Positions 40,621-48,092 of a DNA stretch of 64,000 nt are shown here, piece by piece (position 1 is the first letter of the stretch; every line of letters begins with the position of its first letter). The notes under the pieces are model-generated. The model did no database searches and was not told the origin of the DNA. It worked only from the letters and a program-made list of their open reading frames with translations. The DNA is from Actinoplanes campanulatus (GTDB lineage: Bacteria > Actinomycetota > Actinomycetes > Mycobacteriales > Micromonosporaceae). Made by a program: the position numbers and the translations under genes. Where the stretch lies: contig NZ_BMPW01000010.1 of the NCBI RefSeq assembly GCF_014647795.1, positions 62,001-126,000 on the forward strand, given 5' to 3'.

Positions 40621-43600
40621 ATGTCGCGCAGTCGGCGCGCTGCGGGGTCTTGGCCCACCCGGGAACCGGAGATCGCGGAGCCGGAGCCCCGCTGGGCCTC
40701 TCTGACCGACACCGGCAGCATGGCTCCCAGCGATGAGGCGCTGACCTGGCAGCGGCGCGCCGACGACTGGGCGCAGCAGGCCGAGATCGAGCCCTACCAG
40801 GGTGGCGGCGGCCAGGCCGTCGAGCCGGCCAACCGCTGGTCCTCCGAGGTGACCTCCACCGGGCGGCCGACCTTCCCGGCCGACGGCGTCGGCTGGCGCA
40901 CCGAGACCGCCGAGTGGCGGGCCACCGGGGCGCGCTGGCGGCAGACCACCGAGTGGCGGTCGTCCACCGGGTCGCACGTGTGGCGTTCCACCACCGAGGC
41001 CTGGGAGGACGAGGAGGAGCAGCGGGCCGCCGCGGAGCGGGAGAAACCCTCCATACCCGGTACGGCGTGGCCCACCCCCGAGTTGGAGGCCGAGACGCCG
41101 TCCTGGCGCCGGAGCGACCCCGACACGTCGTCGTCCTGGCGCCAGAGCGATCCGGACACGTCGTCGTCCTGGAGGCGCACCGACGGCCCCGCCGTGACCA
41201 GCCCGGTCGAGCAGACCTGGTCGAAGAGCAACCCGTCGTGGCAGCAGCCGTCGGCGCAGACACCGAGCTGGCAGCAGCCGCAACAGCCGCAGACGCCGAG
41301 CCGGCAGCAACCCTCCGCTCCGGCACCGTCATGGCAGCAGCCCTCCGCTCCGGCGCCGTCATGGCAGCAGCCCTCCGCCTCGGCACCGTCGTGGCAGCAG
41401 CCGCAGCAGACCCCGTCCTGGCAGCAGCCGTCCACGCAGACGCCCTCCTGGCAGGAACCCCAGCAGACCCCGTCGTGGCAGCAGCCGTCCGCCCAGCTGC
41501 CGTCCCGTCGGCGGGGCGCGGAGACCGGGGCCCCGTCCTGGAACCGTTCCGACAACCCGCCGCCGGGGGAGAACACCACCGGCATACCGCGCTGGGAGCG
41601 GACCGAGGCGCCCGGCTGGCAGCGTTCGGCCGCCGAGGACGCCCGTCACCTGGTGCGTGAGGACGACCGGGCGGCCTGGCGCCGGGAGGCGGACTACACC
41701 GAGCGGCCCACCCGGGTCGGCCGCCGCCGTGCCGCCGAGACCGGCGCCGCCCCGGCCGGTGGCACCGGCTGGACGAACGGCGCCGACGCCGACAACTGGG
41801 CCGGCCACACCGACACCGGCAGCATCCCGGTCGTCTCCGACCAGGCGCTCTCCCCGGACGCGACCACCTGGGGCGCCCGGTCCGCACCGCCGTCGCGCCG
41901 TGACCGCGGACGGTATGCCGAACCCCCATCGCCACCGCCGGAGCAGCCGCCGGCACAGCGCGCCCAGCCGGAGCCCCGGCCGGGCAAGCCGCGCTACAAC
42001 GCCAATCCGACGAACTGGCGCGAGGACACCGCCTCCTGGGACGCGGAGCAGGACACCAGCAACTGGACCCGGGATCCGGACACCGGCCAGTGGAGCCGTG
42101 CGGAGGACGACCCACGCGTCCTCGCCTGGCGGGCCGAGGCGGCTCGTCGCGAGTCGACGAAGCCGGACGAGCCGCGCGGTGACAGCGGGCCTCGCTCACG
42201 GCGTGCGGAACCGGTCGGTGGGGTGCCCGGCGGGCCGCTGCCGAGCAGCTCCGTCCCCGGCCCCTCGGAGGCCGGTGCGACCTGGCCGACGAGCGCCATG
42301 CCCGGCAGCCGTCCACGGAGCGCCCTGCCCGGGCCGATGAGCCCGGTCGACGACACCCAGGCGAGTCGGCGGCGGCGCTCCGAGGAGCCGTACCCCACCG
42401 GCAGTGGGGGCCGCCGGCGTGCGCCCGAGCCGTCCATGGACGAGCCGCCCGGCCCGGAAGCGCGGCGGGCCCCGCAGGAGCCCCGGCGCGAACCCGACGA
42501 CTATCCACCGCCCGGTGGCCGGCCGGGCCCACGGCCGCCGCAGTGGTCGGATCCCGGTGGCCAGGCGCCACGCCGGTCCGCGTACCGGGACGAGCCCTAC
42601 GGTGGCGGCCGGCGTGAGCTTCCGGCCGGCAGCTCGGGTCCGTCCTACCCACAGCCCGGACCGGGTTATCCACAGCGCTCGGAGCCGTCGTACCCGCAGC
42701 AGTCCGGGCCGTCCTGGTCCGAGCCGTCGCGCCCGGAGCCCTCGCGCCCGGAGCCGCCGTCCTGGTCCGACCCGTCGTGGTCGGTGCAGGAACAACCGCA
42801 GCGTGGCCTTCCGCCGCGCGCCGGGGCGCCGCAGCAACGGCCCTACGGCACCCCGGCGGGTGCCCTTCCGGCCGGGCCGTCCGCACCGGAGCAGCCCACC
42901 TACGGTGGTGGGCCCCGTGAGCTGCCGCCCGGCCGTTCCGGCTACGGCAGCCCGGCCGCTGAGCCGACGTCGAGCGGGCTGTCCTGGCTCGAACAGGAGC
43001 GTCAGCGGCTCCAGGAACCCCAGGGCCTGGCGTACGGCGGCGCCGGCGGCCCGTCCTGGCTGGACCAGGAACGGCAGCAGCGGTCGCCCAGCGCTCCGAC
43101 GTCCAGCGGCCCCGCCTGGCTGGAGCAGGAGCGGCAGCGGCCGGCCCAGCAGGGACCGGCCTACGGCAGCGCCCGCGCCCTGCCAGCCGGCAGTGACGCC
43201 GGGTCACGCTGGACAGATCCCGCCGGGACCGGCGGCCCCCGGGCGCTGCCCGCCGGCGGCGGCACGCCGTCCTGGTCGGAGCAGCAGAAGCCGGCGTACG
43301 GCGGCGGCGACCTGTCCGGTCGCTGGCCGGACCCGCTGGCGGACCAGTCCGGCCGGGGTGGCTACGGCGATCAGGGCGCCGGTGGTGGTTTCGGTGAGCG
43401 CCCGCCCATGGCGGACTGGCTCGCCGCCGAACGCGCCAACCGGCGCGGGGCCGACTATCGAGGGAGCGCCGGGCAGGACGGTGAGACCGACTGGCGCCAG
43501 GAGCTGTCCCGCCAGAATGATCTCGCCGAGGGCGAGTCTCGCCGTTACGACACGTCGGACTTTCCTCCCTTTCGGCCAAGCGGCTCGGCCACGGTTGCCG

Positions 43601-44115
43601 GAGCGTCGAATCTGGCCCTGAGCGCCACGTCAGTGATCTCGACGGCCCCGGAGGGTAACTCCCCTACCGGGGACGACACTTCGTGGCCGCCACGGCGTTC
43701 CACGGGCGCTTTCCAGGGCACCGGATCGTACGAGCGGCGGCCGATGAGCGGCGATCTCCTCGCCGGCCGCTCGCCCGACCTGCTGGACCCGTCTGACGAC
43801 GAGGAAGAGCAGAAGGTCAGCAGCCCGCTGGCCGCGGTCGGCTACACCGTCGTGTGGTACGGCGTACCGGTCGTGCTCTTCGTCCTGGCGATGTTCCTGC
43901 TGAACAGCGGGCAGCGGTCGACCGCGCTGGACACGCTGGCCGGCGCCGCGCCCGAGTTCGGCATCGCGCTCGTACTGAGCATGCTGGTGGCCTTCGGCCT
44001 GCGGTCGGCGACGACGGCCTGGAAGTCGCCGAGCATCGGCCTGGCGGCGGCCGTGGTGGGTGGCGGTCTGGCCACCGTGCTGAGTTCCGCCATCACCGGC
44101 AACAGCCTCAGCTAG
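40621..44115 (+). CDS. Very large Trp-rich, intrinsically disordered membrane protein
   Basis: About 1164 residues, almost all low complexity. The N-terminal 170 residues have Trp roughly every eight residues. Residues about 200-310 are Gln/Pro repeats built on SWQQP, with Ala/Thr/Ser spacers. A TDTGS...SDxAL segment occurs twice (near 32 and 395). Residues about 770-880 carry three SWLEQERQR-like units. Only the last 100 residues are clearly folded: three membrane helices (VVWYGVPVVLFVLAMFLL, FGIALVLSMLVAFG, SIGLAAAVVGGGLATVLS). It has no recognisable enzyme domain. GTG 40588 is an alternative start. Function unknown; a cytosolic scaffold anchored by its C terminus is inference. Confidence 0.65.
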   Translation: MSRSRRAAGSWPTREPEIAEPEPRWASLTDTGSMAPSDEALTWQRRADDWAQQAEIEPYQGGGGQAVEPANRWSSEVTSTGRPTFPADGVGWRTETAEWRATGARWRQTTEWRSSTGSHVWRSTTEAWEDEEEQRAAAEREKPSIPGTAWPTPELEAETPSWRRSDPDTSSSWRQSDPDTSSSWRRTDGPAVTSPVEQTWSKSNPSWQQPSAQTPSWQQPQQPQTPSRQQPSAPAPSWQQPSAPAPSWQQPSASAPSWQQPQQTPSWQQPSTQTPSWQEPQQTPSWQQPSAQLPSRRRGAETGAPSWNRSDNPPPGENTTGIPRWERTEAPGWQRSAAEDARHLVREDDRAAWRREADYTERPTRVGRRRAAETGAAPAGGTGWTNGADADNWAGHTDTGSIPVVSDQALSPDATTWGARSAPPSRRDRGRYAEPPSPPPEQPPAQRAQPEPRPGKPRYNANPTNWREDTASWDAEQDTSNWTRDPDTGQWSRAEDDPRVLAWRAEAARRESTKPDEPRGDSGPRSRRAEPVGGVPGGPLPSSSVPGPSEAGATWPTSAMPGSRPRSALPGPMSPVDDTQASRRRRSEEPYPTGSGGRRRAPEPSMDEPPGPEARRAPQEPRREPDDYPPPGGRPGPRPPQWSDPGGQAPRRSAYRDEPYGGGRRELPAGSSGPSYPQPGPGYPQRSEPSYPQQSGPSWSEPSRPEPSRPEPPSWSDPSWSVQEQPQRGLPPRAGAPQQRPYGTPAGALPAGPSAPEQPTYGGGPRELPPGRSGYGSPAAEPTSSGLSWLEQERQRLQEPQGLAYGGAGGPSWLDQERQQRSPSAPTSSGPAWLEQERQRPAQQGPAYGSARALPAGSDAGSRWTDPAGTGGPRALPAGGGTPSWSEQQKPAYGGGDLSGRWPDPLADQSGRGGYGDQGAGGGFGERPPMADWLAAERANRRGADYRGSAGQDGETDWRQELSRQNDLAEGESRRYDTSDFPPFRPSGSATVAGASNLALSATSVISTAPEGNSPTGDDTSWPPRRSTGAFQGTGSYERRPMSGDLLAGRSPDLLDPSDDEEEQKVSSPLAAVGYTVVWYGVPVVLFVLAMFLLNSGQRSTALDTLAGAAPEFGIALVLSMLVAFGLRSATTAWKSPSIGLAAAVVGGGLATVLSSAITGNSLS
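41218..41520 (+). repeat. Degenerate tandem repeats encoding SWQQP units
   Basis: About ten in-frame repeats of a 15-36-bp unit centred on TGGCAGCAGCC, coding (T/A)PSWQQP with variable spacers. Some copies are exact over 30 bp, for example near 41330 and 41360, so recent duplication is likely. Confidence 0.85.
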
Positions 44116-44138
44116 CCGGCTGGACGGCCCGAAACACG

Positions 44139-44169
44139 AAAGGCGCCCCGGGCGAGCCCGGAGCGCCTT
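44139..44169. terminator. Bidirectional terminator between the Trp-rich gene and rplI
   Basis: AAGGCGC-c-CCGGGC pairs with GCCCGG-a-GCGCCTT around a two-base loop, in the 70-bp gap between two convergent stops. A/T-flanks on both sides fit transcription end signals for each strand. Confidence 0.7.
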
Positions 44170-44185
44170 CGGCGTAGTGCGGGGA

Positions 44186-44635
44186 CTACTTGGCGGCCAC
44201 CACGTTCACCGGGAACGTCGCGGTCACCTCGGGGTGCAGCTTGACCTGCACGTTGTACGAGCCGGTGGTCTTGATGTGACCCGGGAGCTCGAGACGACGC
44301 CGGTCGAGAGCCGGACCGCCGGCGGCCTTGACCGCGTCGACGATCTCGGCCGGGGTGATCGAGCCGAAGAGGCGGCCACCGTTGCCGGAGCGCGCCTTCA
44401 GCGTGACCTTGAGGCCGGCGAGCTGGCCCTTGACCTCGTTGGCCTGGCCCAGGTCACGGATCTCACGAGCCTCGCGGGCCCGCTTGATCACGACGACCTG
44501 CTTCTCGGCGCCCTTGGTCCACTGGATCGCGAACCCCTGCGGGAGCAGGTAGTTGCGGCCGTAGCCGTTCTTCACCTCGACGATGTCGCCGGGGGTGCCG
44601 AGGCCGGACACTTCCTGAGTGAGGATGATCTTCAT
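44186..44635 (-). CDS. rplI: 50S ribosomal protein L9
   Basis: A 149-residue two-domain L9 with the invariant N terminus [34 protein letters not shown], the long central helix, and a C-terminal domain binding 23S rRNA. It is the last gene of rpsF-ssb-rpsR-rplI. Start ATG 44635 follows GAGGGGG; the gap to rpsR is 14 bases. Confidence 0.97.
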   Translation of the reverse strand: MKIILTQEVSGLGTPGDIVEVKNGYGRNYLLPQGFAIQWTKGAEKQVVVIKRAREAREIRDLGQANEVKGQLAGLKVTLKARSGNGGRLFGSITPAEIVDAVKAAGGPALDRRRLELPGHIKTTGSYNVQVKLHPEVTATFPVNVVAAK

Positions 44636-44649
44636 CTCGGTGCCCCCTC

Positions 44650-44889
44650 TCAGCGCGCCGTGGCCGTGTACGGCAGGAGCGCCATCTCACGGGCGTTCTT
44701 GACCGCGCGGGCGATCTGCCGCTGCTGCTGGGAGGTCACACCGGTGACGCGGCGGGCACGAATCTTGCCGCGGTCGGAGATGAACTTCCGCAGGAGCGCG
44801 GTGTCCTTGTAGTCGATGTAGGTGATCCCGTCCTTGTCGAGCGGGTTCACCTTCTTCTTCGGCTTGCGAAGCGCCGCAGCCTTAGCCAT
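44650..44889 (-). CDS. rpsR: 30S ribosomal protein S18, zinc-free (C-minus) form
   Basis: A 79-residue S18 with [40 protein letters not shown] and [10 protein letters not shown]. It has no Cys at all, so it is the zinc-independent form. In other actinobacteria that I recall, the copy in this operon is zinc-binding (CxxC) and the zinc-free copy is elsewhere under Zur control. S6 and S18 assemble as a pair on the platform. Confidence 0.95.
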   Translation of the reverse strand: MAKAAALRKPKKKVNPLDKDGITYIDYKDTALLRKFISDRGKIRARRVTGVTSQQQRQIARAVKNAREMALLPYTATAR

Positions 44890-44929
44890 TGCTCAAACTC
44901 CTGTTAGTGATCCTGGAAAGCCCGAAGGC

Positions 44930-45493
44930 TCAGAAGGGAGGCTCGTCGTCGAACGAGGAGTTGCCGCCGCCACCGCCGGAGCGGCCGCCGCCGGCCGGAG
45001 CAGCCGTGGCCCAGGGGTCGTCGAAGTCGTTGCTGTTGCCACGACCGCCGCCACTGTTGCCGCCGAACTGCCGGTTGCCGCCACCACCGCCGGAGGAGCC
45101 GAAACCGCCCCCTCCGCCGCCGCCGGACCTGCTCGCCTTCTGCACCTTCGCCGTGGCGTAGCGCAGGGACGGGCCGATCTCGTCGACCTCGAGCTCGTAG
45201 ACGGTGCGCTTCTCGCCCTCTTTGGTCTCGTAGGACCGCTGGCGCAGCCGACCCTGCACGATCACCCGAGCGCCACGTGTCAGCGACTCGGCGACGTGCT
45301 CGGCGGCGTCACGCCAGATGTTGCACGCGAGGAAGAGTGGCTCGCCGTCTTTCCATTCGCCCGTTTGCCGATCCAAGGTCCGCGGCGTCGAAGCGATGCG
45401 GAACTTGGCGACCGCCGCACCCGAAGGGGTGAAACGGAGCTCCGGGTCGTCGGTCAGGTTGCCGACGACCGTGATGGTGGTTTCTCCTGCCAT
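44930..45493 (-). CDS. ssb: Single-stranded DNA-binding protein
   Basis: A 187-residue SSB. The OB fold (about 1-112: [52 protein letters not shown]) is followed by a Gly/Asn-rich linker and the acidic tip FDDEPPF that docks partner proteins. Start ATG 45493. It follows rpsF by 64 bases in the canonical operon. Confidence 0.97.
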   Translation of the reverse strand: MAGETTITVVGNLTDDPELRFTPSGAAVAKFRIASTPRTLDRQTGEWKDGEPLFLACNIWRDAAEHVAESLTRGARVIVQGRLRQRSYETKEGEKRTVYELEVDEIGPSLRYATAKVQKASRSGGGGGGGFGSSGGGGGNRQFGGNSGGGRGNSNDFDDPWATAAPAGGGRSGGGGGNSSFDDEPPF

Positions 45494-45557
45494 GAACTTC
45501 TCCTCGCCGCTTCAGTCGTTGCCGCAAAGGGTCTCAGGACCCTCTGACAAAAACGCC

Positions 45558-45848
45558 TCAGCGGGTCTCGGGACGGATGACCTTGGTACGCAGGATGGAC
45601 TCGTTCAGCCGCAGCTGACGGTCCAGCTCGGCCACGGCCTCGGGCGTCGCCTGCAGGTCGACGACCGCGTAGATGCCTTCAGCCTTCTTGTTGATCTCGA
45701 ACGAGAGCCGGCGACGGCCCCAGATGTCGAGCTTCTCCACCGAGCCACCCGCGGTCCTGATCACGTTCAGGTACTGGTCGAGCGACGGGGCGACGGTGCG
45801 CTCCTCGAGCGAAGGGTCGAGGATCACCATGAGTTCGTAATGACGCAA
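45558..45848 (-). CDS. rpsF: 30S ribosomal protein S6
   Basis: A 96-residue S6: [18 protein letters not shown] at the start, [34 protein letters not shown] in the core. The start is TTG 45848, with GGAGG ten bases upstream. It lacks the C-terminal Glu extension of enterobacteria. It heads the operon and is preceded by an S6:S18 leader. Confidence 0.95.
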   Translation of the reverse strand: MRHYELMVILDPSLEERTVAPSLDQYLNVIRTAGGSVEKLDIWGRRRLSFEINKKAEGIYAVVDLQATPEAVAELDRQLRLNESILRTKVIRPETR

Positions 45849-45858
45849 GACGTTCTCA

Positions 45859-45901
45859 CCTCCTGTGGGCTATGCGGCCACGGTATTTCCGTGGCAGGAG
45901 G
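45859..45901 (-). promoter_or_regulatory. S6:S18-binding leader of rpsF
   Basis: On the minus strand CCTCCTG (45901-45895) can pair with the rpsF ribosome site CAGGAGG (45865-45859). Between them lies the perfect hairpin GCCACGG-AAATA-CCGTGGC (45895-45877), followed directly by CCGC. This matches the known S6:S18 leader: a hairpin with an adjacent CCG bound by the protein pair, which hides the ribosome site and gives feedback on rpsF translation. The match is by eye. Confidence 0.75.
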
Positions 45902-46003
45902 TCTTGTGTCGAACGCAGAAGGAAAGCCGTGGGAGAGAAGCGCCCACGGCGGACACACTGCGAACCGAGCCAGCATACCCACGCCGGCCGCCATGCCAAA
46001 AAC

Positions 46004-46033
46004 GACGGCCCCGTCCGGGTGGACGGGGCCGTC
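46004..46033 (-). terminator. Strong intrinsic terminator of the secreted-protein gene
   Basis: Arms GACGGCCCCGTCC (46004-46016) and GGACGGGGCCGTC (46021-46033) form a perfect 13-bp stem with a four-base loop; on the minus strand a GTTTTTGG tract follows. It is the end signal for the gene at 46143 and separates it from the rpsF operon. Confidence 0.85.
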
Positions 46034-46142
46034 GACGGGAGCCGCGGGGCGCCCGTCCCGATTCGTTGGGTGGGACCTGGGGAGGAACGACCACACCGAT
46101 GAGGTTGGGCGCGCACGCCCCGCGGAGCTTGCAAGGACGAGC

Positions 46143-47165
46143 TTAAACCATATTTGTACGAGATGCACGTTGTGACGCGATTGCCCGAATCGCGGCGGTT
46201 GCCACGCCCAGAACGCAGACCAGGGCGGTCAGGCCCAGCAGGCCGAGCGGGTGCCCCTCGTCGATCCGGCCCACCGCGGCGACCGGCTCGGCGGCCGCGA
46301 AACTGCCCGCCCCGGCCGTATCGGTGGCCGGCGCCCCCGCCTCGGCCATGGTGGGCGGGGCGACGTCCTCCCGGGCCGGGGGCCGCGGCGCGGTGACGGC
46401 GTCGGGCAGGATCGTCCTCCGGTCTCCGGGCGGCATGCCGGCGAACGCGGGCGTGCCGATCCCCGTACCCCTAATGATCTTGTCTTTGATCCGCGGCGCG
46501 ACGCCGCCCTGCGGCAAGGCCTGCGCCGCGATGTTCACGTTCCGCATCGCGGTGGCCGGCCTCGGGTCGGCGGGGTGACGGTTCCCCGAGCGCGCGGACT
46601 TCGGCGAGGTCCGGTCCGGGCCCGAATGCGGCGCCAGCCCATCGGGCAGGATCGAGCCGGAGGTACGGGAGTGCGCCGGCGATCCCGGTCCGACCGGTTT
46701 CGCCATCGCCACCGCGGCGCCGTTCCCGTCGGTGGGGGCCGGAACCGGGTCGGACTGGGCCGTGGAGTCCGCCGCCGTGGTGGCCGTGACCAGCATCGGA
46801 ACCGGATTCTCATCGAGGGGGCAGTCCGGCGTGAGCAGCACCTCGGTGGTGCCGCGCCGGAACACGACCTCGGCCGTGCCGTCCGCCGGAATGGTGCCCT
46901 TCGGTGAGCCGGCGAGCTTGAGCTGGGCGTCGTGCCCGGTCTGGTTGACGACTCGGACGACGCTGCTGGCCGGCACCGTCATCGACTCGACGCTCGGCTT
47001 CGACCCGCAGGACAGGCCGAGCATCCCACCGCCGCCGAAACTGACCTGGCGATCGTTCCCCTCGAGCTGTTCGGCACTCGCCGTCCCGTTCGTGAGCAGC
47101 GGCACGCCGAAGATCAACGCACTCAACCCCAGCGCCGCCATCCGGTATCGGAACTGCCGCGACAT
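46143..47165 (-). CDS. Secreted or surface protein with C-terminal membrane anchor
   Basis: A 340-residue protein: a signal peptide ending TASAEQ (about residue 31), a beta-rich domain (about 35-115) with Cys at LSCGSK and LTPDCP that could form a disulfide, a long Pro/Gly/Ser-rich linker, and one C-terminal helix (LLGLTALVCVLGVATAAIRAI) before a basic tail. It is a wall-spanning architecture without an LPXTG sorting signal. I do not recognise the family. It is divergent from nfo; the terminator at 46004 follows. Confidence 0.6.
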   Translation of the reverse strand: MSRQFRYRMAALGLSALIFGVPLLTNGTASAEQLEGNDRQVSFGGGGMLGLSCGSKPSVESMTVPASSVVRVVNQTGHDAQLKLAGSPKGTIPADGTAEVVFRRGTTEVLLTPDCPLDENPVPMLVTATTAADSTAQSDPVPAPTDGNGAAVAMAKPVGPGSPAHSRTSGSILPDGLAPHSGPDRTSPKSARSGNRHPADPRPATAMRNVNIAAQALPQGGVAPRIKDKIIRGTGIGTPAFAGMPPGDRRTILPDAVTAPRPPAREDVAPPTMAEAGAPATDTAGAGSFAAAEPVAAVGRIDEGHPLGLLGLTALVCVLGVATAAIRAIASQRASRTNMV

Positions 47166-47294
47166 GCACCATCCCCTAGTCCACCGCCGGGCGCGCCCGG
47201 CAATTCGTCAAGCGTGATCAATGGAGCTAACGAGGGGCGGCGGAGGCCGGTGACGCGGCGGGAGAGCGTCGTACCCGCGTCGTAGGCTCGTTCC

Positions 47295-48071
47295 ATGCGC
47301 ATCGGAGCCCATGTCGATTCCGCCGACCCGCTGGCCGAGGCCGCCGCCCGCGGGGCCGACGCCGTCCAGTTCTTCCTGACCGACCCGCAGAAATACAACT
47401 CGCCCAAACCACGCGAGGACGCGGAGCGGATCCGGGCTTCCGAGGTGGAGGTGTTCGTGCATGCGCCGTACATCGTGAATGTCGCCTCGCCGAACAACCG
47501 GATCCGCATCCCCAGCCGCAAACTGCTGATGGCGCACGCCCGCGCCGCCGCCGAGTTGGGCGCGAAGGGCCTGATCGTGCACGGCGGGCACGTCGGCGCG
47601 GGCGCCGATCTCACCGCCGGCTTCACGAACTGGCGAAAGGCCTTCGAGTATGCGGAGAGCGAAGGCGGCCTCCCGCTCCCGGTGCTGATCGAGAACACCG
47701 CGGGTGGGGACAACGCGTGCGCCCGCCGCTTCGACGATCTGGCCCGCCTGTGGGACGAGGTCGGCCGCTTCGGGGCCGGGTTCTGCCTGGACACCTGCCA
47801 TGCGTTCGCGGGCGGGGAGGATCTGACCGGCATCGTCGACCGGATCAAGTCGATCACCGGGCGGATCGACCTGATCCACGCCAACGATTCGAAGGGTGGA
47901 TTCGACTCCGGCCAGGACCGCCACGACAACATCGGCAGTGGGAAGATCGACCCCGAGTTGGTGGTGGCCGCGATCCGGGCTTCCGGTGCTCCCGCCATTG
48001 TGGAGACGCCGGGCGGGGTGGAGGGGCAGACCGCCGACATCGCCCTACTGCGGGAGCGGGCGGGCAGCTGA
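47295..48071 (+). CDS. nfo: Endonuclease IV
   Basis: A Zn-dependent AP endonuclease that cuts 5' of abasic sites. The 258 residues form a TIM barrel with ligand motifs VHAPYIVNVASP, VHGGHVG, IENTAGG, GFCLDTCHAF, IHANDSKGGFDSGQDRHDNIGSG and VETPGG. The start is ATG 47295. It lies 22 kb from the EndoQ-helicase gene, the other abasic/deaminated-base repair enzyme here. Confidence 0.95.
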   Translation: MRIGAHVDSADPLAEAAARGADAVQFFLTDPQKYNSPKPREDAERIRASEVEVFVHAPYIVNVASPNNRIRIPSRKLLMAHARAAAELGAKGLIVHGGHVGAGADLTAGFTNWRKAFEYAESEGGLPLPVLIENTAGGDNACARRFDDLARLWDEVGRFGAGFCLDTCHAFAGGEDLTGIVDRIKSITGRIDLIHANDSKGGFDSGQDRHDNIGSGKIDPELVVAAIRASGAPAIVETPGGVEGQTADIALLRERAGS

Positions 48072-48092
48072 CGTAGGGCCACCGGGAGGGTC

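Noticed and set aside
41218-41520. CRISPR array
   Set aside because: Repeats are coding, in frame and without unique spacers; no cas gene is present.
40334-43579. A 1081-codon open frame on the minus strand
   Set aside because: Antisense to the Trp-rich gene, Arg/Pro-rich, lacking homology-like motifs; the plus frame encodes regular repeats and membrane helices.
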